Position numbers and translations under genes: made by a program
In this document: piece after piece, positions 1 to 6,020 of the stretch
Layout: the number at the start of each line of letters is the position of its first letter
Numbering within the stretch: position 1 is the stretch's first letter
Notes under the pieces: generated by a model
The model's database searches: none
Told to the model about the DNA's origin: nothing
What the model saw: only the letters and a program-made list of their open reading frames with translations
NCBI GenBank assembly: GCA_002368865.1
Contig: DFDT01000219.1
Location: 1-11,218, forward strand
Length of the DNA stretch: 11,218 bases
DNA from: Lachnospiraceae bacterium UBA3821
GTDB lineage: Bacteria; Bacillota; Clostridia; Lachnospirales; Lachnospiraceae
Direction of reading: 5' to 3'

Positions 1-427
1 GATACGAACGAGTAATATATATATAATTATATAATTTTTTTCACAATAACTTCAATATTTGGCTCGACTTTTTTGTATACATTTACTGTATTATTATTAG
101 TACGATTGAGCAATTACCATCAATCTTCACAGAAACCAGCCATCACCCCCGTTTGAGCGTGTCCGGTTACATTACTGGCCACACCGTGACCAGTAACCGG
201 GGAGTTTCCCATTCCAAATTTGCCCTCGGCCAATGGAAAACGCCCTTGAGCTTAGTCAAAATGGCTGCCCCCGAATCAAACAGCTGAGTGTTCGGTGCGG
301 GTGTGACTTGTAACCCGGTCACATTTCCGGCAGCCGGATACTGTCCATTCAGATTGACTTTGTTCTGACGGGATGTAAAATGGATTCTGTACCTGCTGTT
401 CAGGATTCGCCCACAGGTCTCCGGCGC
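1..427. other. Unassigned stretch, no convincing gene
   Basis: No gene can be supported here. The first 120 bases are very AT-rich. From about 160 the sequence becomes GC-balanced and contains a stem (CCGGTTA near 161 pairing with TAACCGG near 195). A 98-codon open frame runs on the minus strand (463-167). Its product matches no family I recognise, it has no good ribosome site, and it overlaps the duplicated leader, so it is not called. The break in composition suggests that part of this stretch could be a decayed mobile-element fragment, but that is a guess. Confidence 0.4.
354..381 (+). promoter_or_regulatory. Possible sigma-A type promoter for the gene at 662
   Basis: TTGACT at 354-359 and TAAAAT at 376-381 are separated by 16 bases, each one base away from the vegetative consensus. 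Transcription would run through both copies of the hairpin-rich leader before reaching the gene at 662, giving a leader of roughly 275 bases. The call rests on hexamer match and spacing only. Confidence 0.35.
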
Positions 428-533
428 TCTGCTCCGCAGCGCAGACATCCTGTGAGCCTTCACCGTTTTCGCCTGCGCGAAAACGCCTCAGGATGCCGCT
501 CTTCGAGCGGCATAGGTGGTTAGAATGAAAAAT
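428..533 (+). repeat. Leader duplication, copy 1
   Basis: This 106-bp block is repeated at 565-670 with a single difference (T521 against A658). It contains two perfect 9-bp hairpins: CGTTTTCGC (464-472) with GCGAAAACG (477-485), and ATGCCGCTC (493-501) with GAGCGGCAT (505-513). It ends with a ribosome-site-like AGGTGG and the bases ATGAAAAAT, which are the start of the downstream gene. The duplication therefore carries the leader plus the first three codons. Confidence 0.9.
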
Positions 534-558
534 CTTGTCGATACAAGATTTTTCATTC
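523..558. repeat. Perfect 16-bp inverted repeat with 4-base loop
   Basis: GAATGAAAAATCTTGT (523-538) is followed by the loop CGAT and then the exact reverse complement at 543-558. The left arm includes the duplicated start codon, so in RNA the first ATG would be buried in a long stem. It has no flanking T-run on the plus strand, so it is not an ordinary terminator. Confidence 0.85.
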
Positions 559-659
559 CGGATGTCTGCTCCGCAGCGCAGACATCCTGTGAGCCTTCAC
601 CGTTTTCGCCTGCGCGAAAACGCCTCAGGATGCCGCTCTTCGAGCGGCATAGGTGGTAA
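525..659 (+). CDS. Possible 44-residue upstream open frame in the duplicated leader
   Basis: The first copy of the duplicated start (ATG at 525, preceded by AGGTGG) opens a frame of 44 codons. It ends with TAA at 657-659, two bases before the ATG of the gene at 662. The product begins MKNLVDTRFFIPDV and ends LFERHRW; it resembles no family I know and is mostly a read-through of the hairpin leader. The tight stop/start junction would allow translational coupling, but the whole frame may simply follow from the duplication. It is listed because the start context is identical to that of the real gene. Confidence 0.25.
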   Translation: MKNLVDTRFFIPDVCSAAQTSCEPSPFSPARKRLRMPLFERHRW

Positions 660-670
660 GAATGAAAAAT
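565..670 (+). repeat. Leader duplication, copy 2
   Basis: This is the second copy of the 106-bp block and differs at one position from 428-533. It leads directly into the gene starting at 662 and supplies its AGGTGG ribosome site and first codons. Upstream bases GGATGTCTGC (560-569) pair with GCAGACATCC (578-587), which adds a further hairpin at its left edge. Each copy is thus a string of stem-loops. Confidence 0.9.
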
Positions 671-1645
671 AATATTGTGGAAAAAATCAATCGCTGGATC
701 GACAAAAACAAAGATTTGTTCGGCGGCAAGATACTCTGTTCCGGGATCGATCCGGAATGCGCGCGGCACATCAGCCGCCTGTTCCCGGCTTCCTCGGTAG
801 TCTGTCTGGAAGCTTCAAAGGATGAAGGGACAGGAGAAAAAACAGATGGCAGGGACGGGGACGGATCCCTTTCCGGCCCCCTCTTTCTCCGTGGCGGTCT
901 CAAAAGCTACGAAGGCGGCAAATTTGACACAGTGCTTTCACTGGGCGGGGCTCCTCTGCGTCCCCTGCAGCCCGGGGATGGTTTTCCGGTCTGGAAACGG
1001 GGCACTCTGTACCTGCGCCGGGCCTCGCTTCTCATGGACTACTATGAGGAGGAAGTCCACTCCCTGCAAAAGCACCTGCGTCCGGGCGGCACTCTGCTCT
1101 CTCTGATCCGCTCTGACCAGGACGAATATTTCCTGGGTTACTGCCTGGCAGCCGCCGCGGAAGGACTGGCGGTAGACACCGCTTCGGTCCGTCAGATTTC
1201 CTGTATGGAAAACGGAGAAAAGCAGATCCTGCAGGGGTTTACGGCCATGGAAGGCGGACGCACTGACATCAGCGCCCTGCTGGCCGGGAATCTGAATTAT
1301 TCTCTGGACAGGATGAATACTGCGGCGGAAGAGCTTCAGGGCAGGCAGGCGGAGGTCATGCTGCAGGCGGACATCGCTGAACTGATCCGGGGCTATCACC
1401 TCTACCAGGGCGAATCCTTTAAGGGGAAGCTGGCAGTCTACTCCTCCGCGCAGAGGCAGGACGTCATCTATTATTTCACTGACGTGGAAGGCGACCAGCC
1501 TTATCTGCGGCGCTTCCATGAAGGCGACCGGGACAAGGTCATCCGGCACATGGTCGGTGAGCTCCACCGTCAGAAGGCCGGTGATAAGAGCATCAGCTGG
1601 AAACAGCTGGAGCTGCAGGATGACTGGAGCGAGACCGAACTTTAA
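662..1645 (+). CDS. Hypothetical protein with a weak SAM-methyltransferase-like fold
   Basis: This 327-residue protein is probably a host gene. ATG at 662 is preferred over the in-frame GTG at 653 because AGGTGG lies at a suitable distance upstream of it. Residues 23-149 resemble a Rossmann methyltransferase in pattern: a strand with ILCSGIDP (24-31), an acidic residue ending the next strand (CLEAS, E50), FDTVLSLGG (88-96), and the typical helix-strand LQKHLRPGGTLLSLI (135-149). The glycine-rich SAM loop is poorly conserved and a charged, low-complexity insert sits at 51-70, so activity is doubtful. Residues 230-327 form an unrecognised C-terminal part. Base composition is much richer in GC than the transposon. 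A shared terminator lies downstream. No function is assigned. Confidence 0.7.
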   Translation: MKNNIVEKINRWIDKNKDLFGGKILCSGIDPECARHISRLFPASSVVCLEASKDEGTGEKTDGRDGDGSLSGPLFLRGGLKSYEGGKFDTVLSLGGAPLRPLQPGDGFPVWKRGTLYLRRASLLMDYYEEEVHSLQKHLRPGGTLLSLIRSDQDEYFLGYCLAAAAEGLAVDTASVRQISCMENGEKQILQGFTAMEGGRTDISALLAGNLNYSLDRMNTAAEELQGRQAEVMLQADIAELIRGYHLYQGESFKGKLAVYSSAQRQDVIYYFTDVEGDQPYLRRFHEGDRDKVIRHMVGELHRQKAGDKSISWKQLELQDDWSETEL

Positions 1646-1808
1646 GGCTGATCAAAGCAGCGGGGCGGTGTGTGGATGTGCGGAGCATTGCGAGCGCCCG
1701 CAAGAGCGGATCAGCGGGCAGACAATCAGACATGTCTGCGGGCACCCGCCCGTGGCATCAGGTATGTAAAGCGGAAAGCCGCATTTCGCAGGACCTGTCA
1801 TCAGGAAC

Positions 1809-1855
1809 AAAAAATCCCCTCACCCGATTTGTGGTCGGATGAGAGGATTTTTTTT
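1809..1855. terminator. Bidirectional rho-independent terminator
   Basis: An A-run (1809-1815) and a T-run (1848-1855) flank a stem. The left arm starts at AAAATCCCCTCACCC and the right arm is GGATGAGAGGATTTT, with two mismatched positions and a loop around TTTGTGG. It sits between two convergent genes (plus strand ending at 1645, minus strand ending at 1944), so it can serve both. The 160 bases between 1646 and 1808 hold only small GC-rich palindromes. Confidence 0.8.
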
Positions 1856-1943
1856 GGTCCTTTTTTATTCAGATGAACAGGCTCAGCCCGGATGATGACC
1901 CGGCACAGGGGACATGACTGTTTTCCCTGCCCGGTTCTGCCAA

Positions 1944-2426
1944 TCATGCCAGGACAGGTCTGCGATTCTTCATGAAAGCGGAAATCTCGGCAATGTTGGT
2001 ATATTTGTCATATGCTTCGCCGTTGGGCATGAGCAGGGTCGGGGCCTGGATAATGTTGTTGGCCTCCGCGAACGACATGCCCTCGGGGTTGTCGGCATAG
2101 ATCACCTGGTAAGGGATGTGGGCTTTTTCCAGCATCTTTTTGGCCGCGCCGCAGTTGGGGCAGGTCTTTGTAGCGACCAGGATGGCCTTGCGGTCAGCAG
2201 TCACCTTCTTTGTCCCGGGAGCAGGAGCTGTCTGTGAGGGATCTACGCCTGCCGAGACAGCCTGGGCCATCTGGCTCTGCTGTGTCTGCCAGGCATTGCC
2301 TGCGACAGAACCCTTTGAAGAGATTCCGCGGACAGGTTTGTGTTTCCCTACAATTATAAATGAAACAAGGTTGCCTATTTCCCCGAAGATTTTCGATATT
2401 TCTACAATTATAAACGAAATATACAT
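1944..2426 (-). CDS. Glutaredoxin-like C-terminal domain of an interrupted host gene, fused to transposon-end sequence
   Basis: The open frame has 160 codons. Residues 79-157 form a thioredoxin/glutaredoxin-like domain: strand AILVATKT, redox motif CPNC (C89, C92), and a cis-proline segment QAPTLLM (P129). Residues 35-75 are a Q/A/P-rich linker. Residues 1-30 are encoded by the transposon end and contain FIIV twice because the end repeats itself. Host sequence starts near residue 30 (about base 2338). The natural N-terminal part is therefore missing and should lie past the other end of the transposon. A tail of this type suggests a larger redox enzyme; a class III (anaerobic) ribonucleoside-triphosphate reductase with a C-terminal glutaredoxin domain is my best guess, not proven. 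ATG at 2426 follows GGGGA at a plausible distance, so the hybrid might be translated; otherwise this is a dead gene end. Confidence 0.6.
   Translation of the reverse strand: MYISFIIVEISKIFGEIGNLVSFIIVGKHKPVRGISSKGSVAGNAWQTQQSQMAQAVSAGVDPSQTAPAPGTKKVTADRKAILVATKTCPNCGAAKKMLEKAHIPYQVIYADNPEGMSFAEANNIIQAPTLLMPNGEAYDKYTNIAEISAFMKNRRPVLA
2348..2366 (+). repeat. Putative TnsB binding site L1 (outermost)
   Basis: CTACAATTATAAATGAAAC lies nine bases inside the proposed terminus at 2339. It is identical to site L3. Confidence 0.75.
2402..2420 (+). repeat. Putative TnsB binding site L2
   Basis: CTACAATTATAAACGAAAT matches L1 at 17 of 19 positions and lies 54 bp further in, in the same orientation. 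Confidence 0.7.
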
Positions 2427-2456
2427 TTTGTATCCCCGAGATTTGTTATCGTTTTT

Positions 2457-2475
2457 CTACAATTATAAATGAAAC
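2457..2475 (+). repeat. Putative TnsB binding site L3
   Basis: CTACAATTATAAATGAAAC is identical to L1 and 55 bp beyond L2. I find no fourth copy between here and the cargo genes. Confidence 0.75.
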
Positions 2476-2526
2476 ATGTTGTGGAACAGCGTGTATACTA
2501 CCATATGAAGGCCAACATGCTTCTAT

Positions 2527-2555
2527 ACTATACCACATCTTCCTTCGCATAACAA
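2527..2555 (-). promoter_or_regulatory. Outward-facing promoter-like sequence at the left end
   Basis: On the minus strand, TTGTTA (2555-2550) and TATAGT (2532-2527) are 17 bases apart. The sequence lies after the cargo terminator and points out of the transposon, about 100 bases upstream of the ATG at 2426. It could drive the hybrid glutaredoxin-like frame. The -35 match is only fair and there is no experimental support. Confidence 0.35.
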
Positions 2556-2575
2556 AGGGGATGCCCTCAAAAAGC

Positions 2576-2607
2576 ACAAAAAGAGCGCCGATATTCTCGG
2601 CGCCCAT
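2576..2607 (-). terminator. Rho-independent terminator of the cargo genes
   Basis: On the minus strand, the perfect 7-bp stem GCGCCGA / TCGGCGC (2603-2597 with 2591-2585, loop of five) is followed by TCTTTTT and, a little later, another T-run. It lies 121 bases after the stop codon of the ribbon-helix-helix gene and would end the long minus-strand transcription unit before the transposon end. The bases from 2608 to 2727 contain only small palindromes and no credible gene. Confidence 0.75.
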
Positions 2608-2727
2608 TTTGTGTCTTCCCGACACAGCTTCGTCCGTATATGGAACACGGCATGCATCTCCATATTTGTAAATTCTCTGTACATGCAGAGATCCGAACAG
2701 ATAGTTTTATATTCTTCTGAGTCAAAC

Positions 2728-2913
2728 TTACCCGAACGGGCTGCGTTCTTCTTCCGGCTTATCGAAATATTCCTTGAAAAATTTTTCCATTATCTTCTCA
2801 GTCGCTGCCGTCTTATTAAGGCCCGTCTCCTTACAGAACCGGTCAAGCTGGTCATATATATAAGAAGAAAGTTTTATGTTCAGGTAACGGGCGTCCTTCT
2901 TTTCCCTGGGCAT
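2728..2913 (-). CDS. Small ribbon-helix-helix (CopG/Arc-type) protein
   Basis: This 61-residue protein has the layout of a ribbon-helix-helix DNA-binding protein: a basic N-terminus (MPREKKDA), a short strand YLNIKLSS (10-17), helix YIYDQLDRFCKETG (18-31), the turn LNKT, and helix AATEKIMEKFFKEYF (36-50), ending in a short charged tail. Such proteins act as dimers and usually repress their own operon or serve as antitoxins. Its start is 11 bases after the stop of the restriction gene, and its ribosome site (AAGGAG) overlaps that stop codon, so the two are translationally coupled. A role as regulator of the restriction gene is inferred. No toxin partner is visible. Confidence 0.75.
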   Translation of the reverse strand: MPREKKDARYLNIKLSSYIYDQLDRFCKETGLNKTAATEKIMEKFFKEYFDKPEEERSPFG

Positions 2914-2924
2914 ATTTCTTCTCC

Positions 2925-5729
2925 TTATTTGCTGGTTGCTTGTACTTTTTCCTGGTACAGTCGCATTAACCAGGCTACGCAGGCGGCCTCATCCGTTTCT
3001 TTGATCGGCATGCCATAGGCAGCCATGACGGCCATGTCGTTGGCCGTATGAGCCTTTCGCAGCTCGACCGGCATGGTCAAGGGATCATAGAGGTCTGCGA
3101 GGCTGCTGTCAGGATACAGGCTGCGCGCATCGAGGATCCACTGGGCGGTCTGCTCTATTCTCTGTTTCTGGTCTTCTGTTGGAGAAGGCCACGGGAAGTT
3201 GTTGTAGACGATTTTAATTGAATAATCATACCTTGTTTCAAGTCGCCCACATACCGTTCTCATCCATGCCATATGTACATTTGATTCTAGAATTCCAAAA
3301 TGATATAGATTCGCATTTGGCATAAGCCTTAATTTGTTACTGCACAGCACGGAATCGTCCAAATATCCCATCGGAACATACCTTCTCTTTTCAGAGGATA
3401 CTTCTGGTATACATATATAATGCCCCTTCGGGAAGTTTTCTACATGAAATTTCGTTGGAGCATCCGCAAGTTTACGAGTCCCTGGACTTTTACTTTTAAG
3501 TCGGACGTTACGCACTGCTTCTATACGTTCTATGCATTTTGGCATTTTTCTTAGTTCGTTTGGTGGACAATTTTTTAAGAACAGACAATAACGAGGTTTG
3601 TTGTCGATGAACTCCTGGGCACCATACCATTTCTTAAACCATTTTTCCGACTTTGGCTCTTTAGAAATAAATGCATTTTTTTCCTTCTCGGTAAATAAAT
3701 AATACCCACCGTCAATAGGTTTATTCCCGATACCTATTTCTGGAACATCGCAGATTGGTTTTTTTCTGCTGTCAATAAATACATCATCTGCATCTATCAG
3801 GTAGCCATTGATATGTGAAACTTTAGAAGAGTTTCCCTGGTCGAAAATAATCCTCTCTTTATTGTTATTTCCATGGCTAAATCCTATTATTACACAATGA
3901 ACGTGCGCTTTTGATGTTGATTCGCTATCCCATTGAAATGACCTATATGCAAAGTCGATTTGAAGCCCTCTATCAAAAAGATTTCGCCATAGATTTGCGA
4001 CGCTCTCTCCTTGACATATGGAATTTGTAGATACTAATGCTCCTTTAATCTTAGAGTTCTTCATTATTTGTAATGCACGAACATACCAACAGCATACATA
4101 ATCAAGGTTGCCTGCATTTTTCCAATCGCTTCCACAAACATTAAGGACATCTTCCTTCTGCTCTTTGTTCATCCACCTGGCACCCACAAAGGGCGGATTC
4201 CCATACAAGTAATTCAGCTTGTTCTTGTCCACTACCTCATTCCAGTCCATTCGCAGAGCGTTTCCCTCAACGATTCTGGCCGTAGTCTTGAGCGGCAGGA
4301 AATCGAGGTCCATCTGGACGATGTCCTCGGTTTCCTTCATCATTTGGTTTTCAGCGATCCATAGAGCAGTCCGTGCAACTGTGACTGCAAAGTCATTGAT
4401 TTCAATGCCTGCGAATTGGCCGATGCTGACCTTGATGGGATTAACAACCTCTCCCAGCGTCATCTGTCCGCGAGTGAGCAGCTTGATGACCTCATTCTCG
4501 ATTTTGCGAAGGCTTGTGTAGGTCTCAGTGAGAAAATTTCCACTGCCGGCGGCCGGATCCATGAACAACAGGGAAGCAAGCTTGTCCTGGAATGCCTGGA
4601 GCTTCTTTTCTTTTACCTTCCAGATTTGGACGGCTTTGATGGACTCAAACTCTGCTTTCAAGTCATCCAGAAACAGCGGATCTATTACTTTGTGAATGTT
4701 CTCGATTGACGTGTAATGCATGCCGCCGGAACGCCGTGTCTCGGGGTTCAGGGTAGACTCAAATACAGCGCCGAAAATCGTGCCATTGATACCAGACCAG
4801 TCGAAGTCCTCGGATGCTTTGTTCAGCAGCAGATCCATGATCTCGTCAGTGAATGGCGGGATTTCTATGTCGGCTTCTTTGCCAGAACCATCATCAAACA
4901 GTCCGCCGTTGACATACGGAAAAGATGCCAGAATCGGGTCATCATCAGCGAGGTACTCGTCCCTTTCTTCCGGTTTCTGATTCAGTACACGGAAGAGATC
5001 CCTTAATGCCTTTCGTGCCTGCGTTGGCTTGAACTGCGCCATATAGTCATGGAAAAGGCCCTTTTTACCAAATACGTCAGCGTCCTCACCATACAGGCAG
5101 AAGACCAGGCGGACGCACAGCTTGTTCAGGCTCTTGAGCGTCTCCGGATCATCAGGATTTTTATATTGCTTGTGGAAGGCATCGTACAGTTCCCCGACAA
5201 TCTCACCGGCTTTCAGAGAAACTTCCATTTCTTGTGTAATTTTCTTGGTCTCCTGACTTACAAGAAAATCAAGAATATGATATTTCGAAGAAAGCTCATG
5301 CAGGGTGAGCTTCACAATATTGGCCTCTGGCTTCTTCTGGTTCATATCATAAATCCAGATTTCACCAAAATTCGATGTGATGACCCACCTGGCTTTTTCG
5401 TCGAACGGCAACCCATTGTCGTACATTTTAGCTTGCTCGTATGGGGTCATCCCGGCGTGTCCCGCCTGAGGCTTGTCGAGCGGAATCCCTAAAGACTTCT
5501 GCTCAATCAGGACACGCGTCTCCGGGATATATACATCGATGTATTTTGTATTCCCGTCCGGCCCAATCACGGGCTTTTCAAACTCTACACGCTGAGTCAC
5601 ATCTCCGACATCAAGAATGTCATGAAGAATTTCGACCCAATATGAACTGGCGTCCTGCTTCTCATTTCCTTTGTTCTGCCACCGATAGAAAAACTGCCTT
5701 GCAGCTTCTCTCTGCTGAGCATCTGTCAT
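2925..5729 (-). CDS. MmeI-family (Type IIL) restriction endonuclease-methyltransferase
   Basis: This 934-residue single-chain enzyme should both methylate and cut DNA, using SAM for methylation. Residues 30-90 carry the nuclease signature: D65, then E76 and K78 in IEQKSLG, matching the D...ExK arrangement of MmeI. Residues 170-370 form a helical spacer. Adenine methyltransferase motif I is DPAAGSGNF (391-399) and motif IV is NPPF (511-514), followed by VGARWM as in MmeI. Residues of about 520-850 should be the target recognition region, followed by a helical C-terminus. The length is typical of the family (about 900-1000). Its bases from about 3180 to 4180 are markedly AT-richer than the rest of the gene. 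ATG at 5729 is preceded by GAGG. It probably has its own promoter at 5943-5971 and is followed closely by a small regulator. It is likely anti-phage cargo. The recognition sequence cannot be read from the protein. Confidence 0.9.
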   Translation of the reverse strand: MTDAQQREAARQFFYRWQNKGNEKQDASSYWVEILHDILDVGDVTQRVEFEKPVIGPDGNTKYIDVYIPETRVLIEQKSLGIPLDKPQAGHAGMTPYEQAKMYDNGLPFDEKARWVITSNFGEIWIYDMNQKKPEANIVKLTLHELSSKYHILDFLVSQETKKITQEMEVSLKAGEIVGELYDAFHKQYKNPDDPETLKSLNKLCVRLVFCLYGEDADVFGKKGLFHDYMAQFKPTQARKALRDLFRVLNQKPEERDEYLADDDPILASFPYVNGGLFDDGSGKEADIEIPPFTDEIMDLLLNKASEDFDWSGINGTIFGAVFESTLNPETRRSGGMHYTSIENIHKVIDPLFLDDLKAEFESIKAVQIWKVKEKKLQAFQDKLASLLFMDPAAGSGNFLTETYTSLRKIENEVIKLLTRGQMTLGEVVNPIKVSIGQFAGIEINDFAVTVARTALWIAENQMMKETEDIVQMDLDFLPLKTTARIVEGNALRMDWNEVVDKNKLNYLYGNPPFVGARWMNKEQKEDVLNVCGSDWKNAGNLDYVCCWYVRALQIMKNSKIKGALVSTNSICQGESVANLWRNLFDRGLQIDFAYRSFQWDSESTSKAHVHCVIIGFSHGNNNKERIIFDQGNSSKVSHINGYLIDADDVFIDSRKKPICDVPEIGIGNKPIDGGYYLFTEKEKNAFISKEPKSEKWFKKWYGAQEFIDNKPRYCLFLKNCPPNELRKMPKCIERIEAVRNVRLKSKSPGTRKLADAPTKFHVENFPKGHYICIPEVSSEKRRYVPMGYLDDSVLCSNKLRLMPNANLYHFGILESNVHMAWMRTVCGRLETRYDYSIKIVYNNFPWPSPTEDQKQRIEQTAQWILDARSLYPDSSLADLYDPLTMPVELRKAHTANDMAVMAAYGMPIKETDEAACVAWLMRLYQEKVQATSK

Positions 5730-5747
5730 AGCTTATCCTCGTTATTG

Positions 5748-5993
5748 TTATTCTTGGCCCTTTGCCAGCTTTGCTGCTTTCCCCTTCTTGCATCCGGGAG
5801 CAAACTGCAGGACCATTTTGTCGAGCTTCTATGGTCTTGGTAATACGGGTTTCCAGAAAGCAGGGCCAGACCGGTATAATGCAGCATTTTGACCGGCCTA
5901 TCTCCTGCTCATCCGCCCGTATCGTCAACATGTTTCAACAATATAATACACTTTGTTCGAACGTTTGTCCACTGTCAAAAACACCTCCGACAT
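5748..5993 (-). pseudogene. Degenerate coding remnant between tnsC and the restriction gene
   Basis: After tnsC a good ribosome site (AGGAAGGAAA) precedes ATG at 5993. It opens a 22-residue frame, MSEVFLTVDKRSNKVYYIVE and two more, ending at 5925. Two further stops follow in this frame, and it then gives a protein-like end, KLDKMVLQFAPGCKKGKAAK, reaching a stop at 5748. In the middle another frame (from 5931) reads through FLETRITKTIE, which would join naturally to KLDKM. This looks like a gene of about 80 codons broken by stops and shifts. The family is not recognised; an IS-type transposase N-terminus is conceivable. It could also be chance. Confidence 0.3.
5943..5971 (-). promoter_or_regulatory. 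Promoter for the restriction gene with a palindromic operator-like spacer
   Basis: On the minus strand, TGGACA (5971-5966) and TATTAT (5948-5943) are 17 bases apart, each one base from consensus. The spacer contains the 8-bp perfect palindrome GTTCGAAC (5955-5962). A repressor bound there would block polymerase; the ribbon-helix-helix protein encoded downstream is a candidate by position only. The promoter would give a leader of about 200 bases before the ATG at 5729. Confidence 0.55.
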
Positions 5994-6020
5994 TTTCCTT
6001 CCTATTAGTACGTATATCCG

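Larger units (their letters stand above)
2339..2475. mobile_element. Left end of a Tn7-like transposon with three TnsB-type binding sites
   Basis: Three copies of one motif stand at 2348-2366, 2402-2420 and 2457-2475. The outer two are identical over CTACAATTATAAATGAAAC and the middle one differs at two positions. The spacings are 54 and 55 bp, about five helical turns. Outside the first copy lies TGTGTTTC (2339-2346), like the 8-base TGT-starting terminus of Tn7 that precedes its outermost TnsB site. Tn7's left end also carries three separated TnsB sites (established knowledge). Host coding sequence begins immediately beyond. TGT at 2341 is an alternative terminus. The adjacent five host bases would be AGGTT (2334-2338) or, for the alternative, GTTTG (2336-2340). 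Confidence 0.8.

Noticed and set aside
167..463. 98-codon minus-strand open frame
   Set aside because: It has no recognisable family and no ribosome site, and it overlaps the duplicated leader; probably chance or decayed sequence.
938..1567. 209-codon minus-strand open frame opposite the gene at 662-1645
   Set aside because: It is antisense to a well-formed GC-rich gene; such shadows are expected at high GC content.
2348..2475. CRISPR-like pattern: three 19-bp direct repeats with 35-36 base spacers
   Set aside because: There are only three repeats, they are short, one is degenerate, and they sit at a transposon terminus with no cas genes. Helically phased transposase sites explain them better.
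5662..5931. 89-codon minus-strand frame as an intact gene
   Set aside because: It lacks a ribosome site, runs into the start of the restriction gene in another frame, and only its middle looks protein-like; treated as part of a remnant.
5958..5970. LexA/SOS-box-like sequence in the restriction gene promoter
   Set aside because: CGAACGTTTGTCC differs from the Bacillus-type consensus at three or more fixed positions. The simpler GTTCGAAC palindrome is what the sequence really shows.
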